Shown here: in pieces, positions 44,811 to 53,937 of the stretch
How positions within the stretch are numbered: position 1 is the first letter of the stretch
Layout: each line of letters opens with the position of its first letter
NCBI GenBank assembly: GCA_025808875.1
Contig: CP075528.1
Location: forward strand, 1,054,001 to 1,118,000
Length of the DNA: 64,000 nt
Reading direction: 5' to 3'
Source: Enhydrobacter sp.
Lineage (GTDB): Bacteria > Pseudomonadota > Alphaproteobacteria > Reyranellales > Reyranellaceae
Notes under the pieces: model-generated
The model's database searches: none
Told to the model about the DNA's origin: nothing
What the model saw: the letters and a program-made list of their open reading frames with translations, nothing else
Made by a program: the position numbers and the translations under genes

Positions 44811-47800
44811 ATGAACGATCTTTCTCCGATCGCGGCCGACCAGGCCGCGCCGCTGTCGCCGGTCCCTCATCCCGACGCCGCCGGCGCCATCATCGCTGCC
44901 GCCCAGCAACTCCTCCCTCATCTTGAGCGCGGCCAGCGGGTCGACGTCGCGATCCTGCGCGCGGCCATGGAAGCCGAATTCGGCGCCTCCGACGCCTCCG
45001 GCGCCTGGGACTGGAAGACGGCTTATGACGCTTGCGAGGCCGCGACCGTTCTTTTCCTGCGCAAATACGGAAAGGCGCTGTTCCGCAAAGCCGACTCTCC
45101 GGCTGCACGACTTTCCGCCCTGGTCAAGATCGCCGCGCTTCTTCCGACCCACACGCGCCGCTCCGCCGAGAGCGAGACCTTCCAGCAGTTCTCGACGCCG
45201 ACCCCGCTAGGCCTCGCGGTCCTGATCGCGGCTGCCATCGGGCCGACGGACCGCGTGCTGGAGCCTTCGTCGGGAACCGGCCTCCTCGCCATCCTGGCCG
45301 AGATCGCCGGCGGTGCGCTTGTCCTGAACGAGTTGGCCGAGGCCCGGGCGACGCTGCTTTCCTCCCTCTTTCCGGGCGTGTCCGTCACACGCTTCGACGC
45401 AGCTCAGATCGACGATCACCTCGATACCGCCGTCGTCCCGAGCGTCGTCCTGATGAATCCGCCCTTCTCGGCGATGGCCAACGTCGCCGGCCGCATGGCC
45501 GACACCGCCTATCGCCACATCGCCTCGGCCCTGGCCCGCCTCGCCGACGGCGGGCGGCTGGTGGCGATCACCGGCGCAAACTTCGGGCCCGACGCCCCGG
45601 CCTGGCGCGACGCCTTCGTCCATCTGCAGGAACGCGGCCGCATCGTCTTCACCGCCGCGATCGACGGCGCGGTCTATGCCAAGCACGGCACGACCATCGA
45701 CACGCGGCTGATCGTCATCGACAAGACGCCCGCCGAGAACCCGGCCACCCTGCCGGAATCGCGGGGCATCGCGCCTGACGTGGCCACGCTGCTGAGCTGG
45801 ATCGCCGAGCACGTTCCGGCGCGCCTGGCGCTCGCGCCGAGCCTCGCCATCGCCATGTCGGCCGCCGCCGCACCGCGGACGGTGCGGGGCTATCTCGCGC
45901 GTGCCGCTGCGGCGGGGCCGGTCAAGCCGTCCGTTGCCGATCCGGAGGCGATCGATCTCGCCTATGAGACGATCAACTGGACGTCGCCCGAAAGCGCGCT
46001 CCTCAGCGATGCGATCTATGAGGAATATCGGCTCCAATCGATCCAGATTCTCGGAGCCCAGGCGCACCCGACCAAGCTGGTGCAGTCCGCCGCCATGGCC
46101 TCGGTCGCGCCGCCGAAGCCGAGCTATCGGCCGCGGTTGCCGATCGACCTCGTCAGCGACGGCCTCCTCTCCGACGCCCAACTCGAGACGGTGATCTACG
46201 CCGGCGAGGCGCATGGCGACTATCTCGCCGGCGCCTGGACCGTGGATGAGACCTTCGATCTCGTCACCGCGTCCCGCGACGATGCGCCGAACGCCGTCCG
46301 CTTTCGCCGCGGCTTCATGCTGGGCGACGGCACCGGCGCCGGCAAGGGCCGTCAGTCGGCTGGCATCATTCTCGATAATTGGCTGAAGGGCCGGCGCAAG
46401 GCGGTCTGGATATCGAAGTCCGACAAGCTCCTGGAGGATGCCCAGCGCGACTGGTCGGCCCTCGGCATGGAGCGCCTGCTCATCACGCCGCTCTCGCGGT
46501 TCGCGCAGGGCAAACCGATCCGGCTGGCCGAAGGCGTCCTATTTTTAACCTACGCTACGCTGCGGTCCGACGACCGTGGCGAGAAGGTTTCGCGCGTCCG
46601 CCAGATCGTTGAATGGTTGGGCTCCGACTTCGACGGAGTGATTATTTTCGACGAGAGCCACGCCATGCAGAACGCCGGTGGCGGCAAGGGCGAACGCGGC
46701 GACGTCGCCCCCTCGCAGCAGGGCCGCGCGGGCTTGCGCCTCCAGCACGCCCTGCCCAAGGCGCGCGTGGTCTATGTCTCGGCCACCGGCGCGACGACCG
46801 TCCACAATCTCGCCTACGCCCAGCGGCTCGGCCTCTGGGGCGGCGAGGACTTCCCCTTCGCCACCCGCGCCGAATTCGTCGAGGCGATCGAGGATGGCGG
46901 TGTCGCCGCCATGGAGGTGTTGGCCCGCGACCTGCGTTCGCTCGGGCTCTACACCGCCCGCTCGCTTTCCTATGACGGCGTCGAGTATGAGCTGATCGAG
47001 CACCAGCTCACCGATGAACAGCGCCGCATATACGATTCCTATGCCGGGGCGTTCTCGATCATCCACAATCACCTCGACGCGGCGATGCAGGCCGCCAACA
47101 TCACCGGCGAGAGCGGCACGCTGAACCGGCAGGCGAAGTCGGCGGCCCGCTCGGCCTTCGAGAGCGCCAAGCAGCGCTTCTTCGGCCATCTGCTAACCTC
47201 GATGAAGACGCCGACCTTGATCCGCCGGATTGAGCAAGACCTGGCCGACGGCCACGCCACCGTCATCCAGATCGTCTCGACCGGCGAAGCGCTGATGGAG
47301 CGCCGGCTCGCCGAGATTCCGACCGAGGATTGGAACGACGTCCGCGTCGACATCACGCCGCGCGAGTACGTTCTCGATTACCTCGCCCACTCCTTCCCGG
47401 TGCAACTCTACGAGCCGTTCACCGACAGCGAGGGCAATCTCTCGTCCCGGCCCGTCTTTCGGGACGGCCAGCCTGTGCAAAGCCGCGAGGCCGTCGCCCG
47501 CCGCAACGAGCTGATCGAGCGTTTGGCTTCGCTCCCGCCGGTGCCCGGTGCGCTTGACCAGATCGTCCAGCGCTTCGGCACCGACCTCGTCGCCGAAGTG
47601 ACCGGACGCTCGCGCCGCGTCGTGCGCAAAAGCGACCGCCTCGTCGTAGAGAACCGCGCCGCCTCCGCCAATCTCGCCGAGACCGCCGCCTTCATGGACG
47701 ACCTGAAGCGCATCCTTGTGTTCTCGGAGGCGGGTGGCACTGGGCGCAGCTATCACGCCGAACTGTCAGCGCGGAACCGCCGGCTGCGTGTCCACTATCT

Positions 47801-49145
47801 GCTCGAACCCGGCTGGAAGGCCGACGCCGCGATCCAAGGCCTCGGGCGGACGAACCGCACCAACCAGGCCCAGCCACCGCTCTTCCGGCCGATCGCCACC
47901 GACGTGAAGGCGGAGAAACGCTTCCTCTCGACCATCGCTCGCCGCCTCGACACGCTGGGCGCGATCACGCGCGGCCAGCGCCAGACCGGCGGTCAGGGGC
48001 TGTTCCGGCCCGAGGACAACCTCGAATCCCACTACGCCCGCGACGCGCTGCGCCAGCTCTATCTGCTGCTCGTCCGCGGCAAGATCGAAGACTGCTCGCT
48101 CCAGATGTTCGAGGACGCCACGGGCCTCAAGCTCATGGACGCGAACGGCATCAAGGACGAGTTGCCGCCGATCACGACCTTCCTCAACCGCCTGCTGGCG
48201 CTCACCATCGATCTGCAAGGCGTGCTGTTCACCGCGTTCGAGCAGTTGCTGAACGCCAAGATCGAAGGCGCCATCGCCAGCGGCGTCTATGACCTCGGCC
48301 TGGAGACGCTGCGGGCCGAGAGCTTCGTCGTCACTGATCGCCGCGCGATCTACACCCATCCCGCGACGGGCGCGGAGACCCGGCTGCTCACCATCACCGA
48401 ACGCCGGCGCAATCGCCCGGTGACGCTCGATGAGGCGCTGGACCACCTCGCCGATCCCCGCGCCATGCTGCTCGTCAACGAGCGCTCGGGCCGCGCCGCC
48501 GTGCAGATCCCGGCGCCGAGCCTGATGCTCGATGATGGCGAGATCGAACGCCGCGTGCGGCTGATCCGGCCGATGGAGCACCATCACGCTTCGCTGAAGA
48601 TGATGGACGAGAGCCACTGGCAGGCGGCAGAGCGGGAGGCCTTTGCGGCCGCCTGGACTCGTGAACTGGCCGAGGTCCCCGAGTTCGCCGACAGCACGAT
48701 CCATATCGTCGCCGGTTTGCTGCTGCCGATTTGGAAGCGCCTGCCGAACGAGTCGACGCGCGTGTATCGGCTTCAGACCGACGCGGGCGAGCGCATCATC
48801 GGCCGCAGAGTCTCGCCGGCCTGGGCGGCGAACGCGACCGTGACCGGAACCACCGCCCTGACACCGGATGCCGCCTTCGCAGCGCTGATGGAAGGCCGCA
48901 CCGTTCTCGACCTCGCCGAGGGCCTGCAGCTCCACCGCGTGCGCGTGATGGGCGCTCACCGCATCGAGCTGTCGGGCTTCTCCGACACGATGCGCGACCG
49001 CCTGCGCGCCTACGGCCTCTTCGGCGAAATCATCTCGTGGAAGCTGCGCATGTTCGTGCCGACCGATCCCGCCGGCGCCGGAGTGCTGGCCAAAGTCCTC
49101 GACCACTATCCGGTCGAGCGTATTGGCGAGCGGGAGGCGGCGTGA
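44811..49145 (+). CDS. Methyltransferase/strawberry-notch helicase fusion (DarB-like)
   Basis: 1444 residues. A class I methyltransferase domain is marked by VLEPSSGTGLLAILAE (about 146) and VVLMNPPFSAMANVAGR (about 213). A helicase follows: FMLGDGTGAGKGRQSAGIIL (Walker A, about 506), GVIIFDESHAMQNAGGG (DESH, about 613), YVSATGATTVHNLAY, and WKADAAIQGLGRTNRTNQAQ (motif VI). This SNO-type helicase plus methyltransferase arrangement recalls phage P1 DarB, which defends incoming DNA against restriction. The stop overlaps the next ATG by one base (TGATG). It is the largest gene of the element in this window. Confidence 0.88.
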   Translation: MNDLSPIAADQAAPLSPVPHPDAAGAIIAAAQQLLPHLERGQRVDVAILRAAMEAEFGASDASGAWDWKTAYDACEAATVLFLRKYGKALFRKADSPAARLSALVKIAALLPTHTRRSAESETFQQFSTPTPLGLAVLIAAAIGPTDRVLEPSSGTGLLAILAEIAGGALVLNELAEARATLLSSLFPGVSVTRFDAAQIDDHLDTAVVPSVVLMNPPFSAMANVAGRMADTAYRHIASALARLADGGRLVAITGANFGPDAPAWRDAFVHLQERGRIVFTAAIDGAVYAKHGTTIDTRLIVIDKTPAENPATLPESRGIAPDVATLLSWIAEHVPARLALAPSLAIAMSAAAAPRTVRGYLARAAAAGPVKPSVADPEAIDLAYETINWTSPESALLSDAIYEEYRLQSIQILGAQAHPTKLVQSAAMASVAPPKPSYRPRLPIDLVSDGLLSDAQLETVIYAGEAHGDYLAGAWTVDETFDLVTASRDDAPNAVRFRRGFMLGDGTGAGKGRQSAGIILDNWLKGRRKAVWISKSDKLLEDAQRDWSALGMERLLITPLSRFAQGKPIRLAEGVLFLTYATLRSDDRGEKVSRVRQIVEWLGSDFDGVIIFDESHAMQNAGGGKGERGDVAPSQQGRAGLRLQHALPKARVVYVSATGATTVHNLAYAQRLGLWGGEDFPFATRAEFVEAIEDGGVAAMEVLARDLRSLGLYTARSLSYDGVEYELIEHQLTDEQRRIYDSYAGAFSIIHNHLDAAMQAANITGESGTLNRQAKSAARSAFESAKQRFFGHLLTSMKTPTLIRRIEQDLADGHATVIQIVSTGEALMERRLAEIPTEDWNDVRVDITPREYVLDYLAHSFPVQLYEPFTDSEGNLSSRPVFRDGQPVQSREAVARRNELIERLASLPPVPGALDQIVQRFGTDLVAEVTGRSRRVVRKSDRLVVENRAASANLAETAAFMDDLKRILVFSEAGGTGRSYHAELSARNRRLRVHYLLEPGWKADAAIQGLGRTNRTNQAQPPLFRPIATDVKAEKRFLSTIARRLDTLGAITRGQRQTGGQGLFRPEDNLESHYARDALRQLYLLLVRGKIEDCSLQMFEDATGLKLMDANGIKDELPPITTFLNRLLALTIDLQGVLFTAFEQLLNAKIEGAIASGVYDLGLETLRAESFVVTDRRAIYTHPATGAETRLLTITERRRNRPVTLDEALDHLADPRAMLLVNERSGRAAVQIPAPSLMLDDGEIERRVRLIRPMEHHHASLKMMDESHWQAAEREAFAAAWTRELAEVPEFADSTIHIVAGLLLPIWKRLPNESTRVYRLQTDAGERIIGRRVSPAWAANATVTGTTALTPDAAFAALMEGRTVLDLAEGLQLHRVRVMGAHRIELSGFSDTMRDRLRAYGLFGEIISWKLRMFVPTDPAGAGVLAKVLDHYPVERIGEREAA

Positions 49146-50200
49146 TGGCCCGCCAAGACGCCTCCGAACTGGCACACCGTCTCGCGCGTGACGCCGAAGC
49201 GGTGTGCCGCCATTACCTCTCCGCCGGCCGCCGCGAAGGCGGCTACTGGCTCGTGGGCGACGTGCGCAATACTCCGGGCCGCTCGATGTTCGTCCGGCTC
49301 AAGGAGTCGCCGAAAGGGCCTGCCGGCAAATGGACCGACGCCGCCACGGGCGAACATGGCGACTTGCTCGATGTCATCCGCGAAAGCTGCGGCCTGATCG
49401 ACTTCAAGGATGTCGCCGATGAGGCACGTTCGTTCCTCAGCCTGCCGCATCCTGAGCCCGAGCTTGATCGTGCCCGCTCGCGCAAGCCCAGCGCACCGGC
49501 AGGATCGCCGGAGGCGGCGCGGCGACTCTTCGCGATGTCGCAGCCGATGGAACGCAGCCCCGTAGAGTCGTATTTGCGTCGTCGCGGCATTACGGCTTTG
49601 CACCGAACCGGAAGCCTGCGCTTCCATCCACGCTGCTACTATCGGCCCGACGACCACAGCCCGACCGAGACTTGGCCGGCGATGATCGCCGCCGTCACCG
49701 ATCTCTCCGGCCATCTGACCGGCGCGCATCGCACCTGGCTCGATCCCGGCGGCTTCAGCGAGACGACGCTCGGCAAGGCGCCGATCGACACGCCGAGACG
49801 GGCGATGGGTGACCTTCTCGGTCACGCCGTTCGATTTGGCGTGGCGGGCGAGGTCATGGCGGCCGGCGAGGGCATCGAGACGATGCTCTCGCTCCGATGC
49901 GTCTTGCCGACCATGCCGATGGTCGCAGCCCTCTCGGCGGCGCATCTCTCCGCCATCCTGTTCCCGGACACGCTGCGGCGACTCTACATCGCCCGCGACG
50001 ATGATCCGGCCGGTAACGGCGCGATGGCGACGTTGATCGACCGGGCGCAGGAGGCCGGGATCGAGGCGATCGTGATCTCGCCACGGCTCGGCGACTTCAA
50101 CGAGGATCTCCGCCTGCTCGGCATCGACGCGCTTCGAGCAGCCAGCCGGGTGCAGATCGCTGCGCAGGACGTCGCCCGCTTCATGGAGCTGGCGGCGTAG
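49145..50200 (+). CDS. Toprim domain protein (DUF7146-like primase/helicase relative)
   Basis: 351 residues from ATG 49145, sharing a base with the helicase stop. The N-terminal part GGYWLVGDVRNTPGRSMFVR and GKWTDAATGEHGDLLDVIRE resembles the zinc-less N-domain of ICE primase-like proteins. The Toprim part has VMAAGEGIETMLSLR (catalytic Glu) and LRRLYIARDDDPAGNGAMAT (D-x-D). It may synthesise or process primers on single-stranded transferred DNA. Always found beside the SNO helicase on such elements as far as I know. Confidence 0.85.
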   Translation: MARQDASELAHRLARDAEAVCRHYLSAGRREGGYWLVGDVRNTPGRSMFVRLKESPKGPAGKWTDAATGEHGDLLDVIRESCGLIDFKDVADEARSFLSLPHPEPELDRARSRKPSAPAGSPEAARRLFAMSQPMERSPVESYLRRRGITALHRTGSLRFHPRCYYRPDDHSPTETWPAMIAAVTDLSGHLTGAHRTWLDPGGFSETTLGKAPIDTPRRAMGDLLGHAVRFGVAGEVMAAGEGIETMLSLRCVLPTMPMVAALSAAHLSAILFPDTLRRLYIARDDDPAGNGAMATLIDRAQEAGIEAIVISPRLGDFNEDLRLLGIDALRAASRVQIAAQDVARFMELAA

Positions 50201-50514
50201 CCGGAACGGGGATGGGGCGCGGGCAGCGTCGTCGCCATAAGGTCGGCGGCCATCTTTCCCTCGGCGCCGGAGAGGACCACGCCCACGGCCTTCTGAGAGG
50301 GCGATCGGGCTCACAGTCGGGCCGGCCGGGCAATGGCGGCGGCCGACTATTTTCCGGCGCGGCCCAGTGGGCCGCTTTCCATCGCGAAACAAAATAGCCG
50401 GCCTTAGCCATCAAGGCCCTCGCTGCGCTCGGGCTGCCAGTCCGCCCCGCCGGTGAGCCTTCGTCGCCATGAAGGCCGCGATGGGCGCGGCCGATCAAGC
50501 GAAGGAAAACTGCG
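50201..50514 (+). other. Non-coding leader region before DUF2493 gene
   Basis: No gene is seen. The right half holds a family II structured leader (next entry) followed by a stretch similar to the leader of the DUF736 gene at 53393, including CGCTGCGCT and a GCCAT...GGCCGC block. The DUF2493 ATG is preceded by GAAGGA. Confidence 0.6.
50341..50403 (+). ncRNA. Leader element family II, copy A (before DUF2493 gene)
   Basis: GGCCGACTATTTT (50341-50353) pairs with AAAATAGCCGGCC (50391-50403) over 12 of 13 positions. Inside is a perfect 7-bp hairpin GCGGCCC-agt-GGGCCGC (50359-50375), and between hairpin and closing arm the unpaired CGCGAAAC. Copy B at 53215-53268 has the same plan with different stem bases. 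Confidence 0.6.
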
Positions 50515-51444
50515 ATGACCCCCGACCACGACGACGCTTTCGAACCGCACCACAGTTCATCCCCGACCGACCAAGTCCTCCATGAACTCCAGCTCTATGG
50601 CTATCGTCCCTTCCATGACGAGCCCGATGCCAGGCCGCTTCCGGAAGCGAACATCCTCGCCGGCAGCATCTCCGACATCTTCGACGCCCTCGTGGTGGCG
50701 CTTGGTGACACTCGCCTCGAACCCGACCTCGAGGACCTGCTCTGGTCGACGGTGAACGTCTTCCATCGGGCCATCGAACGGATCGAACGTGAACTCGACG
50801 ACAACGAGCTGTCCCAGCAGCGCTCGCAACGGGAGCAGGACGGCAGCGAGGTCAAATCCGTCGAGCTGGAGCGACTGACGGCGGAAGGCCAGACGCTGAT
50901 CGAACGCCGCAACGCCTTCGAGCTGATGCGCGACCAGGCCGCCGACCAGTTCGAGCACCACACCCATTCGGCCTGGCGGCCGCGCAACGGATCGAAGGTC
51001 AACCATCGCAACCTGACCTCGGCGATGATCGATAGCCGCGATTTCCTGGCGGCGAAGAAGCGCGCCGAGAATCAGGTGCTCTTCCCAGCGGGGCCGAAGG
51101 TGGCATTGACTGGCGGGCTCGACTTCAACGATCACCGGCTGGTCTGGGCCAAGCTCGATCAAGTTCACACCAAGCACCCGGACATGGTGCTGCTGCACGG
51201 CGGATCGCCGAGGGGTGCGGAGCTAATCGCCGCCAAATGGGCCGACAACCGCAAGGTGCCGCAGATCGCCTTCAAGCCCGACTGGACGAAGCACGCCAAA
51301 GCCGCACCGTTCAAGCGCAACGACTCGTTGCTGGAGACCCTGCCGATCGGCGTCCTGCACTTCCCGGGCACCGGCATCCAGGACAACCTCGCTGACAAGG
51401 CGAAGAAGCTCGGCATCCCGGTCTGGAAGTTCGGCGGCGCGTGA
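50515..51444 (+). CDS. DUF2493 (SLOG-like) domain protein
   Basis: 309 residues. The N-terminal two thirds are helical (LERLTAEGQTLIERRNAFEL). The C-terminal DUF2493 domain reads VALTGGLDFNDHRLVWAKLD, MVLLHGGSPRGAELIAAKWA and LPIGVLHFPGTGIQDNLADK, a Rossmann-like SLOG fold expected to bind a nucleotide or nucleotide-derived ligand. Such proteins are frequent on ICEs and plasmids; their role is unknown. It has its own long structured leader. Confidence 0.85.
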   Translation: MTPDHDDAFEPHHSSSPTDQVLHELQLYGYRPFHDEPDARPLPEANILAGSISDIFDALVVALGDTRLEPDLEDLLWSTVNVFHRAIERIERELDDNELSQQRSQREQDGSEVKSVELERLTAEGQTLIERRNAFELMRDQAADQFEHHTHSAWRPRNGSKVNHRNLTSAMIDSRDFLAAKKRAENQVLFPAGPKVALTGGLDFNDHRLVWAKLDQVHTKHPDMVLLHGGSPRGAELIAAKWADNRKVPQIAFKPDWTKHAKAAPFKRNDSLLETLPIGVLHFPGTGIQDNLADKAKKLGIPVWKFGGA

Positions 51445-51518
51445 GCGCCGCCTTACCCTTCCCGTGCAATGACGTGAAACCGCAACGGCGGGTCAACGGC
51501 TTTCCGCAAAACCGCCTT

Positions 51519-51728
51519 TCAGTCCGCTTCACCCGTCACCGCGAGCCGGGCCGCACGAGCATAGTGCGCCAACTCCGTGTCGTTCTCGATCAGGCCGTCG
51601 AGCAGCGCCTTCATATCGCTCTGATCGGACGCCGATTGAAACGGTCCCGCCTGTCGCTCGATCGCCAGCACCGCAATCGCGAGCGCCTTCTTCACCAGAT
51701 GCAACTCGCGTCCCGTGAACTCCGTCAT
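51519..51728 (-). CDS. Small hypothetical protein
   Basis: 69 residues from ATG 51728 with GAGG upstream; the frame continues to 51815 without a better start. TEFTGRELHLVKKALAIAVL and MKALLDGLIENDTELAHYAR are amphipathic helices. It lies convergent to the DUF2493 gene. Family not recognised; coding is judged likely from the helical pattern. Confidence 0.55.
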   Translation of the reverse strand: MTEFTGRELHLVKKALAIAVLAIERQAGPFQSASDQSDMKALLDGLIENDTELAHYARAARLAVTGEAD

Positions 51729-52049
51729 GCCGCATGCCTCAACCATCATGTCGACTCGTAAGCGCACCTTAGCCGATCGGTCAGCGCACCGTGAGGATAG
51801 CGAGGTTTCACGCATGGTCGGCGACGGCCTTTGAGTAACGGCTCCTGCCGACGGGCGCCACCCCGCGTCTACCAGCGCTGATCCTTGGTCCGGCCGAGGG
51901 GCCTGACGCCATCAACCCACAAGGGGTCGGCTTACGCTGAAGCGTGCCGCCGCTCCGTCTTTGCCTGCGCGGTGATTGCGGCCCTCGGTCGGACACATCG
52001 GGCGCCTGTCGCGCGGGGATGGCCCCGCCTCAACACAGGAGCCGGATCA

Positions 52050-52217
52050 ATGTCTCAAGCCCTCGCACTCGCAAACGGCTGGAACCTCGCCACCACCCTC
52101 ATGGCCTGCGTCGTCGTCTTTCATGCTGACGCTGGCAACTACGGCGTCATGCTCGCCGCCGAGTATGACGGCGATCCCGGCACCGTCATCCACGAATTCG
52201 ACCCCTTCCAACCATGA
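52050..52217 (+). CDS. Small hypothetical ICE protein (55 residues)
   Basis: Starts at ATG 52050 after CAGGAG. ALALANGWNLATTLMACVVV then FHADAGNYGVMLAAEYDGDP is a compact alpha/beta sequence seen, to my knowledge, in small proteins of related ICEs. A strong terminator follows the stop, which supports a real gene. Function unknown. The 234 bases before it show no gene. Confidence 0.6.
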   Translation: MSQALALANGWNLATTLMACVVVFHADAGNYGVMLAAEYDGDPGTVIHEFDPFQP

Positions 52218-52223
52218 AGGGGC
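52203..52223 (+). other. Hairpin overlapping the stop codon of the 55-residue gene
   Basis: CCCCTTC (52203-52209) and GAAGGGG (52217-52223) form a 7-bp stem around the stop codon, upstream of the terminator. Confidence 0.4.
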
Positions 52224-52251
52224 GAAGTGCCACGCAAGCTGCACCGCAGAA

Positions 52252-52289
52252 CGCCAACGGGAATTCTCCTCCCGCTGGCGTCTGTTTTC
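52252..52289 (+). terminator. Rho-independent terminator
   Basis: ACGCCAACGGGA (52252-52263) pairs with TCCCGCTGGCGT (52271-52282) at 11 of 12 positions, then CTGTTTT. It ends the 55-residue gene. Confidence 0.8.
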
Positions 52290-52365
52290 AGCTATACTTC
52301 TGCTCGCGCCGCGGTGGTGGTGGATGGCGCGACCGTCAAACATTCTCTCACGGGAGACCATCGCC

Positions 52366-52809
52366 ATGATCTTCATTGGTATCATCGCCAGCATCGCCGC
52401 GATCGGCGTTCTCTGCTGCTTGATGTTCTATCTCGCGGTCTATGCGCTGCCCTTGTTCGCTGGCGTCACAGTTGGCGCATGGGCTTACGGCACAGGCGCG
52501 GGATGGCTCGGAGCTATTGCCGTTGGATTTGTCGCGGGCTTGGTCACACTCGGCGTGGGCCAACTCCTGCTCGTGTTCGTGAAACCGCTCTGGCTGAGGC
52601 TCGCGATCGCCATCGCCTTCGTCGCGCCGGCCGCAATCGCCGGCTATCACGCCACCCACGGCATCGTGAAACACACTATGCCGTCCGAGACGTGGCCGAT
52701 CATCTTCTCTGTGATCGGCGCCATCGCAGTCGGCGTCACCGCATTCGTTCGCGTGACGACGTTGGCTGGGACCGCGCCTACGGGACAAGGCGGCATGGCG
52801 CGCGCTTAA
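52366..52809 (+). CDS. Small integral membrane protein
   Basis: 147 residues with five hydrophobic segments: IGIIASIAAIGVLCCLMFYL, LFAGVTVGAWAYGTG, LGAIAVGFVAGLVTLGVGQL, LAIAIAFVAPAAIAGY and WPIIFSVIGAIAVGVTAFV. No family motif is recognised. GGGAG precedes ATG 52366. It is a frequent type of ICE accessory protein, possibly acting in entry exclusion or envelope change, but nothing in the sequence proves this. Confidence 0.75.
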   Translation: MIFIGIIASIAAIGVLCCLMFYLAVYALPLFAGVTVGAWAYGTGAGWLGAIAVGFVAGLVTLGVGQLLLVFVKPLWLRLAIAIAFVAPAAIAGYHATHGIVKHTMPSETWPIIFSVIGAIAVGVTAFVRVTTLAGTAPTGQGGMARA

Positions 52810-53392
52810 GCGGGCTGCACGGCAGGGGCGGCCGAGCAAGGCTTGCATACGCCGTCCTAGTCGTTTGTTGGCGAGACGATGCCATAGAGCGCCTCTCGAC
52901 TAGACGTGAGCAGCCCACATCGAAGCCCGCCGGGAACACAAGCCAATCGGCGAAGCTGCTCCTCAACTCCACAATGGTGGATCCCTGAGACGTCTTTCGT
53001 CTACGCGGCCGGGCGACGATCCCACTTTCGTCCGCCGGACGCCGATACGGAATGTTGCGCTAAACGTGCCGGTCCATTGGGGAAGGCGACGGGTCGAGCC
53101 ACGTTCTCCTCGATACACCTCTGTCTGATCGAGCACTCCAAGCGGCCTCTTCGATGGGCTGATCTGGCCGAAGGCCGGCTGCGCCTCGACCGCCTATGCC
53201 GCAATGGCGCCGATCGACTTTCTTCCCCTGCCGGCTTCGCCGGCATTCCTCGCGAAACAACAAAGTCGCCTGGCTGCCATCCTCCGCTGCGCTTCGGCCT
53301 GCAAGCAGGTGCGGCGCCGATCGCCTCCGGCCAACCGATCGCCATCGAGGCCGCATGGTGCGGGCTCGAAACAGAGATCAAGGAGAACTACC
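52810..53392 (+). other. Long non-coding region before DUF736 gene 1
   Basis: About 580 bases without a convincing gene. The left 380 bases show nothing recognisable. The right 190 bases hold a family II structured leader and continue in parallel with the leader of the DUF2493 gene (CGCTGCGCT, GCCATCGAGGCCGCATGG) up to AAGGAG before the ATG. Confidence 0.6.
53215..53268 (+). ncRNA. Leader element family II, copy B (before DUF736 gene 1)
   Basis: CGACTTTCTT (53215-53224) pairs with AACAAAGTCG (53259-53268) at 9 of 10 positions. Inside is a perfect 7-bp hairpin TGCCGGC-ttc-GCCGGCA (53229-53245), then the unpaired CGCGAAAC before the closing arm. Hairpin size, triloop size and the CGCGAAACAA element match copy A, while most paired bases differ. 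Confidence 0.6.
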
Positions 53393-53716
53393 ATGGCGAC
53401 CATCGGCACCTTCAAGAAGACCGGCAACGAGTTCAGCGGCCAAATCGTCACCCTCAGTGTCCAGGCGAAGAACGTCCGCATCGTTCCCGAGGCCAACCGC
53501 TCCGGCGAGAACGCCCCCAGCCACCGCGTCTTCGTGGGCCGCGTCGAGATCGGCGCCGCCTGGGCCAAGCGCTCCAACGAGGGCCGCGATTATCTGGGCC
53601 TCAAGCTCGACGACCCGAGCTTTACCGCCCCGATCTACGCCAACCTCTTCGACGACGAGGACGGCGAGGGCTACAGCCTGATTTGGTCTCGTCCCAACGG
53701 CCGCCGCGCCGACTAA
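53393..53716 (+). CDS. DUF736 protein, copy 1
   Basis: 107 residues. ATIGTFKKTGNEFSGQIVTL, APSHRVFVGRVEIGAAWAKR and YLGLKLDDPSFTAPIYANLF are the DUF736 signature. Every member of this small family I know is on mobile elements or next to conjugation genes; the fold suggests an OB-like beta barrel that might bind nucleic acid. A second, diverged copy lies at 57943. AAGGAG precedes the start. Confidence 0.9.
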   Translation: MATIGTFKKTGNEFSGQIVTLSVQAKNVRIVPEANRSGENAPSHRVFVGRVEIGAAWAKRSNEGRDYLGLKLDDPSFTAPIYANLFDDEDGEGYSLIWSRPNGRRAD

Positions 53717-53727
53717 CCGCCAGCGAC

Positions 53728-53752
53728 GCCCCGCCCGATCCTCGGGCGGGGC
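53728..53752 (+). terminator. Perfect hairpin after DUF736 gene 1
   Basis: GCCCCGCCC (53728-53736) and GGGCGGGGC (53744-53752) form a perfect 9-bp stem 11 bases after the stop, with only a weak T content after it. Confidence 0.65.
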
Positions 53753-53937
53753 AGTCCTTCAAGGCCCCGCCAAGGCACGCACGCGAAACCACCTCGAGGC
53801 TGGCCCGAACGGGCTGGCCTTCCGGCTTTGCACCTTGTCGCTTTTCCGGATCGCCGGTTGGCCAACCCTACGCGTTTCCGCAGGTCCGGTTGGTCGGATC
53901 GGGACGCGAGCTGAATTGTAACGCGACTCGCGTAGAG

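Noticed and set aside
53001-53381. Minus-strand frame in the leader of DUF736 gene 1
   Set aside because: No ribosome-binding site or family pattern; it overlaps the structured leader and is explained by GC bias.
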